From assembly GCF_019458025.1 (NCBI RefSeq), contig NZ_JAHZUY010000017.1, positions 1 to 53,181 on the forward strand: a stretch of 53,181 nt of DNA, written 5' to 3'. The notes beneath the pieces are model-generated. The model was not told the origin of the DNA. It saw only the letters and a list, made by a program, of their open reading frames with translations, and made no database searches. Positions 7,477 through 14,785 of the stretch are shown one piece after another (within the stretch, counting starts at the first letter, position 1; each line of letters starts with the position of its first letter). The stretch is from Caldovatus aquaticus. GTDB lineage: Bacteria > Pseudomonadota > Alphaproteobacteria > Acetobacterales > Acetobacteraceae. A program made the position numbers and the translations under genes.

Positions 7477-9372
7477 ATGCCCGACGCCATCGGCGCCCTT
7501 CCTCCCGACCCGGCCGAGGTGCTGCGCCGCGTCTTCGGCCACACCGGCTTCCGCGGCCAGCAGGAGGCGGTGATCCGCCACGTCGCCTCCGGCGGCTCGG
7601 GCCTCGTGCTGATGCCGACCGGCGGCGGCAAGAGCCTCTGCTACCAGGTGCCGGCGCTGTGCCGGCCCGGCCTCGGCGTCGTCGTCTCGCCGCTGATCGC
7701 GCTGATGGAGGACCAGGTCGCGGCGCTGCGCCAGCAGGGCGTGGCGGCGGGCGCGCTGCATTCCGAGCTGCCGGAGGAGGAGCGCCGCGCCGTCCGCCGC
7801 GCGCTGCGCCAGGGCGAGCTCAAGCTGCTCTACGTCTCGCCGGAGCGGCTGACGCTGAACGGCACGCTCGACGACCTCGCGCGGCAGGAGATCGCCCTCT
7901 TCGCGGTGGACGAGGCGCATTGCGTCAGCCAGTGGGGCCACCACTTCCGGCCGGAATACCGCGACCTCGGCGTCCTCGCGGAGCGCTTTCCGCGCGTGCC
8001 GCGCCTCGCCCTGACCGCGACCGCCGATCCGCGCACGGTGGAGGACATCCGCCGCCAGCTCGGCCTCGCGGACGATCCGGTGTTCCGCGCCTCCTTCGAC
8101 CGGCCGAACATCCGCATCGCGGCGCAGGCGAAGGAGCAGGAGCGCGCGCAGCTCCGCGCCTTCATCGCCGCCGCCTCGGACGGATCGGGCGCGGGCATCG
8201 TCTATTGCGGCACCCGCGCCAGGACCGAACAGACGGCCGCATGGCTGCGGGCGGAGGGGTACGACGCCCTCGCCTTCCACGCCGGCCTCTCGCCGGAGGC
8301 GAAGCGCGAGGCGCACCGCCGCTTCGCGCGCGGCGACGCGGTGGTAATGGCCGCGACCATCGCCTTCGGCATGGGCATCGACCGGCCCGACGTGCGCTGG
8401 GTCGCCCACACCGACCTGCCGCGCAGCCCGGAGAGCTGGTATCAGGAGATCGGCCGCGCCGGCCGCGACGGCCTGCCGGCGCACGCCCTGCTGCTCTACG
8501 GCGCGCAGGACATCGTCCGCGCCCGGCACTGGATCGAGCGGAGCGCCGCCCCGCCCGAGCAGAAGCGGATCGAGCGCGCGCGGCTCGAGGCCATGGTGGC
8601 GATCGCCGAGGCCGCGGCGTGCCGGCGGAAACTGCTGCTGCGCTGCTTCGGCGAGGACCAGCCGGCGGAGAATTGCGGCAATTGCGACGTCTGCCTCGCC
8701 CCGCCGCGGGTCTTCGACGGCACGGTGGCGGCGCAGAAGCTGCTCTCCGCCGTGCTGCGGACGGGGCGCCGCTTCGGCCTCGGCCACATCGTGGACGTGC
8801 TGCGCGGGCGCCTGACCGACAAGGTGGCGCAGCTCGGCCACGACACGCTGCCCACCTTCGGCGTCGGCAAGGACCTCTCCGACGCCGCCTGGCGCGGCGT
8901 GGCCCGCCAGCTCGTCGCCCGCGGTGCCCTCGACCTCGACGAGCACGGGGGCCTGGTGCCGACCGAGGCGGCGCGCCCGATCCTGCGCGGGGAGGCGACG
9001 GTGACGCTGCGCGAGGACGTGCTCGCGCCGCGGGCGCCGGCGCGCCTGGCGCGGCCCGTGCGGGAGGCGCCGGACGCGGCCGCGCTCCTGACGCCCGGCG
9101 CGGGCGCCCCGCTCTATGCCGCGCTGCGCGCGTGGCGGCGCAGCGAGGCGCAGGCTCAGGGCGTGCCCGCCTACGTGGTAGCGCTCGACCGGACGCTGGC
9201 CGAGATCGCCGCGCGCCGGCCGCGCACCCTGGACGAGCTGGCCGAGGTGCCCGGCATCGGGCGCAGCCGGGTGGAACGCTACGGCAAGGCGATCCTCGCG
9301 ATCCTGGAAGGGGCCGATCCTCCGGAGGAGGCGGGCCGCCGGGTGCCGGACGCGCCGCCGCTGCCGCGATAA
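7477..9372 (+). CDS. recQ: ATP-dependent DNA helicase RecQ
   Basis: A superfamily 2 3'-5' DNA helicase acting in recombination repair and replication-fork processing, 631 residues. Helicase motif I MPTGGGKSLCYQ is at about 45-56 and motif II VDEAHCVSQWG near 144. Motif VI is QEIGRAGRDG. The RQC zinc site has four cysteines (CRRKLLLRC ... CGNCDVC, about 382-408). A winged-helix RQC region follows, then a C-terminal HRDC domain around 545-615 (YVVALDRTLAEIA and PGIGRSRVERYG). A CTGACA box 35 bases before the ATG places the start near a potential transcription start, as for the preceding gene. The length is normal for alphaproteobacterial RecQ. Confidence 0.95.
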   Translation: MPDAIGALPPDPAEVLRRVFGHTGFRGQQEAVIRHVASGGSGLVLMPTGGGKSLCYQVPALCRPGLGVVVSPLIALMEDQVAALRQQGVAAGALHSELPEEERRAVRRALRQGELKLLYVSPERLTLNGTLDDLARQEIALFAVDEAHCVSQWGHHFRPEYRDLGVLAERFPRVPRLALTATADPRTVEDIRRQLGLADDPVFRASFDRPNIRIAAQAKEQERAQLRAFIAAASDGSGAGIVYCGTRARTEQTAAWLRAEGYDALAFHAGLSPEAKREAHRRFARGDAVVMAATIAFGMGIDRPDVRWVAHTDLPRSPESWYQEIGRAGRDGLPAHALLLYGAQDIVRARHWIERSAAPPEQKRIERARLEAMVAIAEAAACRRKLLLRCFGEDQPAENCGNCDVCLAPPRVFDGTVAAQKLLSAVLRTGRRFGLGHIVDVLRGRLTDKVAQLGHDTLPTFGVGKDLSDAAWRGVARQLVARGALDLDEHGGLVPTEAARPILRGEATVTLREDVLAPRAPARLARPVREAPDAAALLTPGAGAPLYAALRAWRRSEAQAQGVPAYVVALDRTLAEIAARRPRTLDELAEVPGIGRSRVERYGKAILAILEGADPPEEAGRRVPDAPPLPR

Positions 9373-9401
9373 GCCGCGGCGCCCAGGCCAAACGCCGCGG
9401 C
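9373..9401 (+). terminator. Hairpin after recQ, terminator-like
   Basis: GCCGCGGCG (9373-9381) and CGCCGCGGC (9393-9401) form a perfect 9-bp stem with an 11-base loop, directly behind the recQ stop. There is no T run, so it may act as a pause/Rho-type or degradation-blocking structure rather than a classical intrinsic terminator. Confidence 0.5.
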
Positions 9402-9683
9402 GCCACCGGCGCCGGGCGCTTCCACCGCCACCCGCGCGGGCGCCGGCCGGGGGGCGGCGATGGCGGAGAGGGCCCGGTGCGCGCGTTCGACGACGCGCGG
9501 CGCGCCGCGGCCCCTGCCGCCGCAATCGCGGCGCACGCGCCCGGCGCCCCGCCGTTCGGGACGCTGCGCGCCTGGCGCCGCGCCGTCGCCGCGGGGCCCG
9601 GCGTCGGTCCGGCCAAGGCCGGGCACCACGGCACGGCGCCGCTCGCCCTGCTCGCCGCCTGCGCGGGGCGGGCGGTCTCCGGG
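9402..9683. other. Intergenic stretch with no recognisable gene
   Basis: No family can be recognised in this stretch. One plus-strand frame stays open from the recQ side to a TAG at 9684-9686, and its last part (from about 9470) reads plausibly as protein, ending PLALLAACAGRAVSG. It has no convincing start or ribosome binding site and could be a remnant. Open frames are frequent by chance at this base composition. Confidence 0.4.
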
Positions 9684-9783
9684 TAGAGCGGATCGCGGAC
9701 GGCGGGAAACAGCCGGGAGCGTGAATCCGCTCGACCGGCAACGGGCGGGAGGCGCTGCCGCGCGCACCGCCGGGCGGAAACGG
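9684..9783 (+). repeat. Dispersed 100-bp repeat, copy A
   Basis: The 100 bases aligned without gaps to the reverse complement of 47628-47727 show 78 matches by hand count. Both copies begin with the same 20 bases (TAGAGCGGATCGCGGACGGC) and share CCGCGCGCACCGCCG near the other end. In both copies the leading TAG ends an open frame, and the rest reads in one frame as a similar short peptide (...RAG..AARTA.RKR). Copy A also has an 8-bp inverted pair GAGCGGAT/ATCCGCTC inside it. The function is unknown; an intergenic repetitive element or a shared terminator-like 3' element are both possible. Confidence 0.75.
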
Positions 9784-9796
9784 CTCCAGTGGCGCC

Positions 9797-10165
9797 GTGC
9801 CTGTCCGGCCGCGCGCCTGGGCGCGGGCGATCCGACGCGGCGCGCTGCCGCTCCGGCTCGCCGCTTGCGATTCGCGCGTGCCGCCGGTGGCGAAGCCGCC
9901 GGCCGGAGCGATCGCGTCCTGGCCTTTCCGCCGCCCGATCCGATCCCGGACGCGGTCCCGCTGCCCGGACTGCTCGACGAGGCGATCCTGCTGCCCCTGC
10001 CGGTGCTGCCGACGCTGCGGCTGGTCCCGCCGGCCCTGCGCGAGGAGCTGCGCGCGGGCGGCGGAGCAGCCGGTGAGCCGCGCCGGCGCGGCCGCGGCGG
10101 TGGTGCTGCGGGGCGCGGCAGCCGTCTGGGCGTGTGGTGGCTGTCCGAGCGGGCGCGCGGCGGCC
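9797..10165 (+). pseudogene. DUF1232 (YkvA-like) membrane protein gene broken by several frameshifts
   Basis: Pieces of a DUF1232 protein appear in order but in alternating frames. From GTG 9797 one frame gives RAWARAIRRGALPLRLAA and PPAGAIASW. At about 9920-9922 the match jumps to another frame: AFPPPDPIPDAVPLPGLLDE and AILLPLPVLPTLRLVPPAL, the diagnostic PxDxIPDxxPxxGxLD block of the family. Near 10052 it jumps back (RAAEQPVSRAGAAAAVVLRG), and near 10130 again (WWLSERAR). Three independent shifts, and substitutions such as Pro for the usual aromatic residues, suggest real decay more than a single sequencing slip. Intact members are small inner-membrane proteins of unknown function, about 110-130 residues. 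Confidence 0.65.
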
Positions 10166-10276
10166 GGTCAGGACGACATTCGCCCCCGGGCACGCGCGCA
10201 AGGGCGGCGGCGACACCGGGCGGCGGCCTGGCGAGAGGCCCACGACCGGGCGGTGCCGCGGGACGGGCGCGCGCCC

Positions 10277-10742
10277 TCAGCGCGGGGCGAGAGCGGCGTC
10301 GAGCGCGGCGAGCCAGGCCTCGCCGCGGCGCCGGTTCACGCCGAGGTCGGAACGGCCGAACAGGCTGCGCGAGTAGAGCCACACCGCGCTCCGGCCGTCC
10401 GCCAGCGCATCCGCCTGGGCGTTGACGAGATCGGGGAAGTTCAGCAGCGGCGTGCGCACCAGCCTGGCGCAGCTCCGGCCATTCCGCGCGCCGCCAGGTG
10501 CGCGGGAAGTCGGCGGCGAGGCCGCGCAGCGCGCGCCACACGCGCTCCGCCGGCAGGTCGAGCGGCGGCAGCGCCCGGTGCTTCGGCCCAGGATGCGGCG
10601 CGGGCGCGGCGAGGAAGGCGTTGGGCGTCGCCGGCAGGACGAGGCGCGGGAAGTCGATCGGCGCCGGCGGCGGCAGCCCGCCGCCCGGCCCGCGCGCGAG
10701 GAGCGCCCCGATCCCCGGCCGGCGGCTCCCGCTTCCGCTCAT
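10277..10742 (-). pseudogene. DUF1499 family protein gene with a frameshift
   Basis: The 5' part (start ATG at 10742) reads MSGSGSRRPGIGALL..., then DFPRLVLPATPNAFLAAP, matching the PNxFLxxP entry of DUF1499 proteins, and runs to EWPELRQ. At about 10465-10470 the frame must shift by one base to continue into RTPLLNFPDLVNAQADAL and YSRSLFGRSDLGVNRRR, the diagnostic C-terminal SRxGxSDLGxNRxR block. The uncorrected frame gives nonsense. The start codon overlaps the stop of the upstream gene as ATGA, so the gene belongs to the operon with DUF3253 and the TPR-methyltransferase. Function of the family is unknown. A sequencing error cannot be excluded. Confidence 0.7.
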
Positions 10743-10975
10743 GCGCCGGCGATCCGCAGGCGGATCACGCCGCGCGCCTCGGCGGGGCTCGCCACGAGCC
10801 TGCCCTGGCGCAGGACTGCGGTGCGGCCCGTCTCGGCCAGCCGCAGCGCGGCGCCGTGCAGCGCGCGGGCGCGGGCAACGTCGTCGGGGGCGAGCGCGCG
10901 GCCGCGCCCGGCGGCCGCGGCCCGGCGCAGGATGTCCACCGCGATCGCCGCCGCGTCGGTGCGCCGCCACGCCAT
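10739..10975 (-). CDS. DUF3253 small protein
   Basis: A 78-residue protein whose C-terminal half fits DUF3253: LRLAETGRTAVLRQGRLVA followed by PAEARGVIRLRI, comparable to the family's RLAxEGRIxVTQxGxxVDPxxARGPIRLR. The fold is thought to be winged-helix-like; the molecular role is unknown. It starts 6 bases after the methyltransferase stop with GGAGGC in the intervening region as ribosome binding site, and its TGA overlaps the ATG of the DUF1499 remnant. The three genes are therefore translationally coupled. The N-terminus is shorter and more basic than in most family members. Confidence 0.6.
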   Translation of the reverse strand: MAWRRTDAAAIAVDILRRAAAAGRGRALAPDDVARARALHGAALRLAETGRTAVLRQGRLVASPAEARGVIRLRIAGA

Positions 10976-10981
10976 CCGCGT

Positions 10982-12205
10982 TCAGCCTCCGCCGCCAAGG
11001 CGCAGCACGAACAGCACGCCCGCTACCGGCGCGCCGCGCTCCCTGCGCAGGATCGCCGCCTCGCGCGCCAGTTCGGAGAAGCCGGCCGCGCGCGCCAGGG
11101 CCGCCACATGCACCGGATCGTGGCGGTAGCGCATGCCCTCGCCCAGCGTGTAGGGCGCGCCGGCCGGGCCCGCCTCGACCGAGAACGCCGCGACGCCGCC
11201 AGGCACGAGGGCGGCGCCGATCGCCGCCAGCGCCGGCGCCAGGTCGCCGAGATAGTTCAGCACGTCGGCCGCGGCGACGAGATCGAAGGCACGCGGATGC
11301 CGCGGCAGCCAGTCCAGCAGATCGGCCTCGTGCAGCGCCGCGTAGAGGCCGCGCCTCCGCGCTTCCGCCAGCATCCGGGGCGACAGGTCGAGCCCCTCCA
11401 GCCGCGCCGCGAAGGGCGCCAGCGCCGCGCCGGAGAGCCCGGTGCCGCAGCCGAGGTCGAGCACGCGCAGCCCCCCCTCCGCCGCCACCCCGGCGCGGCG
11501 CAGCAGCGCTGCCAGCGCCTCCGGCGTGCGGTAGCCGAGGCGGCCGGTCAGCTCCGCCTCGAAGCGCGGCGCGTACTGGTCGAACAGGTCGCGCACATAG
11601 GAGGACGGCGCGCGCTCGGGCGGCGCGCAGCGTCCCAGCGCGGCGAGCAGGAAGCGCGCCTGCGCGGCGAGGGCGGCGTCGCCCCGCGCCCGCACCAGGG
11701 CCGCTTCCGCGGCCGCCGCCGCGCCCGCGCCGTCGCCCGCCTCGCGCCGGGCATGGGCCAGCGCCAGCATCGGCTCGGCGGCGTCGGGCTGCAGCGCCGC
11801 GGCGCGCTCGAGCGGGGCGAGCGCGGCGCGCGGATCGCCCATCGCGCACAGCGCCTGGCCGAGATTGCGCAGGACGACGGGATCGTCCGGCCGCGCGGCG
11901 AGGGCCGCGCGCAGCGTCCCGACCGCCTCCTCGAGCCGCCCGGCCTCGGCGAGGGCCGCGCCGTGATTGGCGAGAAAGGCGCCGACGCCGGGGCGGAGCG
12001 CCACCGCGCGCGCGCCCCATTCCAGCGCCGCCGCCAGGTCGCCGCGCTGGCGCGCCGCGACGCCGAGCAGGTTGGCCGCGTTGGCGTCGTCCGGCCGGAC
12101 CTGCAGGACCTTGCGATACAGCGTCTCGGCCGCGGCGATCTCGCCGCGCGCGTGCCGCGCCACGCCCTCGCGCAGCCAGCGGTCGGCATCCTCCGCTTGC
12201 GCCAT
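10982..12205 (-). CDS. TPR-repeat protein with C-terminal SAM-dependent methyltransferase domain
   Basis: A two-part protein of 407 residues. Residues 1 to about 190 are tetratricopeptide repeats (for example AETLYRKVLQVRPDDANAAN and VLRNLGQALCAMGDPRAAL). Residues 200-400 are a class I methyltransferase with motif I VLDLGCGTGLSG at 248-259, preceded by YVRDLFDQYAPRFEAEL, a phrase common in TPR-methyltransferase fusions. FDLVAAADVLNYLGDL fits motif IV. The substrate is unknown; TPRs suggest a protein partner. The chosen start (12205) keeps the first TPR intact; an in-frame ATG at 12226 is possible. First gene of the operon with DUF3253 and DUF1499. Confidence 0.8.
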   Translation of the reverse strand: MAQAEDADRWLREGVARHARGEIAAAETLYRKVLQVRPDDANAANLLGVAARQRGDLAAALEWGARAVALRPGVGAFLANHGAALAEAGRLEEAVGTLRAALAARPDDPVVLRNLGQALCAMGDPRAALAPLERAAALQPDAAEPMLALAHARREAGDGAGAAAAAEAALVRARGDAALAAQARFLLAALGRCAPPERAPSSYVRDLFDQYAPRFEAELTGRLGYRTPEALAALLRRAGVAAEGGLRVLDLGCGTGLSGAALAPFAARLEGLDLSPRMLAEARRRGLYAALHEADLLDWLPRHPRAFDLVAAADVLNYLGDLAPALAAIGAALVPGGVAAFSVEAGPAGAPYTLGEGMRYRHDPVHVAALARAAGFSELAREAAILRRERGAPVAGVLFVLRLGGGG

Positions 12206-12350
12206 GCCCCGGGTTCCGCAACTCATGGCCGTGGCGGCCGGCCTTGACCGGCACGGCCTGCCTGCCCTCATCCCTCGGCGCGGGGCGGCGGGCAAGGGCG
12301 CAGGCGCTCCCTCCGTCGCACTCGCCGCCGCGGCATCTCGGAAGGTGGGC

Positions 12351-13568
12351 ATGTTCGCGCTGATTCGCCAGGACCGCGACCTCCGGGTGGACTTCTTCCG
12401 CGGCCTCTCGCTGTGGATCATCTTCGTCAACCACATCCCGGGCAACTGGCTCGGCCTGGTCACGCCGCGCAACTACATGCTGGCGGACGCGACCGAGACC
12501 TTCGTGCTGCTCGCGGGCTACGCGGCGGGGCTCGCCTACGGGATCGTGATGGACCGCCAGGGCTGGCTCTTCGCCGCCTCGCGGGTGATGGGGCGGGTGT
12601 TCACGCTCTACGTCGCGCACATCTTCCTGCTGGTCGTCTTCACGGCGCAGGTCGGCTACTCGGCGGAGCGGCTGGACGCCCAGGCCTATCTCGACGAGCT
12701 GCAGCTCGACCCCTTCGCGCGCGAGCCCTACCGCGCGCTGCTCGAGGCGCTGCTGCTGCGCTACCAGCCCTCCTTCCTGAACATCCTGCCGCTCTACATC
12801 GTGCTGCTGGCGATGTTCGCGGTGGCGATGCCGCTGCTGCGGCGGCCCTGGCTGCTGCTCGGCGCCTCGGCCGCGCTCTACGTCGCGACGCGGACCTTCG
12901 ACTGGGACCTGCCTTCCTGGAGCGGCGAGGGCTGGTTCTTCAACCCGCTCGGATGGCAGTTCCTGTTCTTCATCGGCTGCGCGCTCGGCTACCGGCCGCC
13001 CGGGGGCGCCCCGTTCACGGTGCCCTACCGGCGCTGGCTGGTCGCGCTCTCGCTCGCCCTGCTCGCGCTCGGCGTGGTGGCGACGCAGCTCCTCTATTTC
13101 CGCTGGGACATCGCGGAACAGCGCCTCCCGGCGGTGCTGGCGCGCTTCCTCGCCGGGATAGACAAGGCCGCGATGCACCCGATGCGGCTCGCCACGATGC
13201 TGGCGCTCGCCTACCTCGCGGCGCACTTCATCCCGCGCACGGCGGCCTGGCTGCGCGGCTGGGCCGCGGCGCCCTTCGTGCTGATGGGCCAGCAGGCGCT
13301 GCCGGTGTTCTGCGCCGGCATCGCCCTCTCCTTCCTCGGCCGGGTGGCGCTCGAGATCTCCGACCAGTGGCCGATGCAGCTCCTGGTCAACCTGGCCGGG
13401 CCGGCGGCCCTGACGCTGATCGCCGCGCTGACCGCCTGGTATGGCACGGAGAAGCGCGCGGCGCGGCGCGGGGCGGCGCCGGCCGCGGCCGCCGCCGGCG
13501 CGCCGGCCGGCGCCGCCCCGGTCGTTGCAAATCCCTTGCCCGCCGCTTCCGGCAGAGATAGCGGGTAG
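12351..13568 (+). CDS. OpgC-family membrane acyltransferase
   Basis: A polytopic inner-membrane protein of 405 residues of the OpgC family, whose characterised members succinylate osmoregulated periplasmic glucans. The family start RDLRVDFFRGLSLWIIFVNH is at residues 8-27, with the conserved D-x-x-RG and membrane His. Hydrophobic segments alternate through the chain (LLAGYAAGLAYGIVM, SFLNILPLYIVLLAMF, QFLFFIGCALGY and others), about ten in all. The C-terminal 40 residues are an alanine/proline-rich tail. GAAGG at 12341-12345 precedes the ATG by 5 bases. The next gene starts 5 bases after the stop and encodes a periplasmic SGNH-like protein, so the pair likely works together. The acyl donor and acceptor are unknown. 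Confidence 0.85.
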   Translation: MFALIRQDRDLRVDFFRGLSLWIIFVNHIPGNWLGLVTPRNYMLADATETFVLLAGYAAGLAYGIVMDRQGWLFAASRVMGRVFTLYVAHIFLLVVFTAQVGYSAERLDAQAYLDELQLDPFAREPYRALLEALLLRYQPSFLNILPLYIVLLAMFAVAMPLLRRPWLLLGASAALYVATRTFDWDLPSWSGEGWFFNPLGWQFLFFIGCALGYRPPGGAPFTVPYRRWLVALSLALLALGVVATQLLYFRWDIAEQRLPAVLARFLAGIDKAAMHPMRLATMLALAYLAAHFIPRTAAWLRGWAAAPFVLMGQQALPVFCAGIALSFLGRVALEISDQWPMQLLVNLAGPAALTLIAALTAWYGTEKRAARRGAAPAAAAAGAPAGAAPVVANPLPAASGRDSG

Positions 13569-13573
13569 GGACC

Positions 13574-14356
13574 ATGCGCCGCCCCCCCACCGTCCTGGCC
13601 GCGGTCGGCTGCGCCCTGCTCGCCCTGGCGCAGCCGGCCGGCCCCGGCCGCGCCGCGGCGGCGCCCTCGCCGCAGAACGAGCCGGCCTGCGGCGCGCCGG
13701 CCGATCTGCTGCGCGCCGGCCAGCCGCTGGGCGGGGTGGCCTCCGCCATCGCGACGGGCCGGCTGCGGATTCTGGCCGTGGGCTCCGCTTCGGTGCTCGG
13801 CCCCGGCGCGAGCGACACCGCCGCATCCTGGCCGCGGCGCCTGGAAGCGCTGCTGCGCGAGCGCCTGCCGCATGTCGAGGTGGTGGTCGAGGTGCGCGGC
13901 GGCCGCGGCCTCACGGCGACCGATCAGTGGGCCCTGATCGCCGAGGCGCTGCGGCACGGGCCGCGGCCCGACCTCGTCATCTGGCAGGCCGGGGCGACCG
14001 AGGCGGCGCGAGGCTTGCCGGTGGACAGCCTCACCGAGGGGCTCCTGCCCGGGCTGGACAGGCTGCGCACCCTGGGCGTGGACACGGTGGTGATGGACCT
14101 GCAATTCAGCCGGTTCCTCCGCGCCCACGCAGACGTGAACGCCTATCGCGAGGCGCTGGCGATGGCCGCGGCCGGCGCCGAGGCCGCCCTGTTCCCGCGC
14201 TACGAGCTGATGCGGGCCTGGGCCGAGGCGGAACGGGTGGACGTCGAGCGCGCGCCGCGCGACCGGCGCGTCGCCATGGTGGACGCGCTGAACGACTGCA
14301 TCGCCCGGGCGCTCGCCGAATTCCTGCTCGACGGGGTGCGCGAGGCGCGCCGCTGA
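13574..14356 (+). CDS. Periplasmic SGNH/GDSL-like protein, probably catalytically impaired
   Basis: A 260-residue protein with a signal peptide (residues 1 to about 29). It aligns with SGNH/GDSL hydrolases: block I LAVGSASVLGPGAS (68-80), block II GGRGLTATDQWA, block III PDLVIWQAGATEA (132-144) and a C-terminal block VDALNDCIARALAEF. In relatives these carry GSSST (nucleophile Ser), GTN and DGLH. Here the aligned positions are Ala72, Thr142 and Asn240, so Ser, Asn and His all appear replaced. Ser71 or Ser73 might substitute. It is co-translated with the OpgC-like gene upstream, suggesting a role in glycan or glucan acylation as binder, regulator or divergent enzyme. Alignment was done by eye. 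Confidence 0.7.
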   Translation: MRRPPTVLAAVGCALLALAQPAGPGRAAAAPSPQNEPACGAPADLLRAGQPLGGVASAIATGRLRILAVGSASVLGPGASDTAASWPRRLEALLRERLPHVEVVVEVRGGRGLTATDQWALIAEALRHGPRPDLVIWQAGATEAARGLPVDSLTEGLLPGLDRLRTLGVDTVVMDLQFSRFLRAHADVNAYREALAMAAAGAEAALFPRYELMRAWAEAERVDVERAPRDRRVAMVDALNDCIARALAEFLLDGVREARR

Positions 14357-14424
14357 AGGGGGACGCACGCCCCGGCCGTACCGGTGCCGGAGGCCCCGGC
14401 GGCCGGCCGCCGGCGCGCCGCCGC

Positions 14425-14444
14425 CGCGGACTGCGGAGTCCGCG
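14425..14444 (+). terminator. Hairpin downstream of the OpgC/SGNH pair
   Basis: CGCGGACT (14425-14432) and AGTCCGCG (14437-14444) form a perfect 8-bp stem with a GCGG loop, 70 bases after the SGNH stop and before the NepR-like gene. No T run follows. Confidence 0.5.
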
Positions 14445-14520
14445 CCACGCCCGCGCGCCATTGCCGGCATCCCGTCGCCGGCCGCGGAACCGTCCCGGGC
14501 CTCGTGCCTTTACCGCCACG

Positions 14521-14766
14521 ATGGACACGACCCTTTCCCGGCCGAGGCCGCAACCGGACGACGGGCGCGACGCGCCGGCCCGGTCCGCGCCGGCCGCGCC
14601 CGCGCCGCGCCAGGCCACGCCGCGATCCGGCACGCCGGCGGCCGCCTTCGACCGCTGGTTGCGGCGCGAACTGGCGCGCCTCTACGGCGCGGCACTGCAC
14701 GAGCCGGTGCCGGACAGCCTGTTGCGCATGATCACCGAGGCATTGCCGCCCCGCCGCAAGCGCTGA
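14521..14766 (+). CDS. NepR-like anti-sigma factor (orphan)
   Basis: An 81-residue protein with a disordered Pro/Ala/Arg N-terminus (1-45) and a C-terminal NepR-like helix pair: FDRWLRRELARLYGAALHEP followed by VPDSLLRMITEAL. NepR proteins hold the general-stress sigma factor EcfG inactive until the anti-anti-sigma PhyR, once phosphorylated, takes NepR away. The pattern LRxxLxxLYxxxxxEPVPDxLLxxI is the family core. PhyR, EcfG and the stress histidine kinase normally lie beside nepR, but none is present here; the neighbours are the SGNH gene and, convergently, fhs. It could be a second NepR paralogue or a relocated sole copy. The start was set at the ATG before the disordered tail; no strong ribosome binding site is visible. 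Confidence 0.65.
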   Translation: MDTTLSRPRPQPDDGRDAPARSAPAAPAPRQATPRSGTPAAAFDRWLRRELARLYGAALHEPVPDSLLRMITEALPPRRKR

Positions 14767-14785
14767 CGCGGTGCGCCCCGCCGGC

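Noticed and set aside
9470-9686. Small gene on the plus strand ending at the TAG of repeat copy A
   Set aside because: No ribosome binding site or start, and no family; kept only as a comment in the intergenic entry.
14486-14515. EcfG-type stress promoter (GGAAC ... CGTT) before the NepR-like gene
   Set aside because: GGAAC is present at 14486-14490, but no CGTT-like -10 box follows at 16-17 bases.
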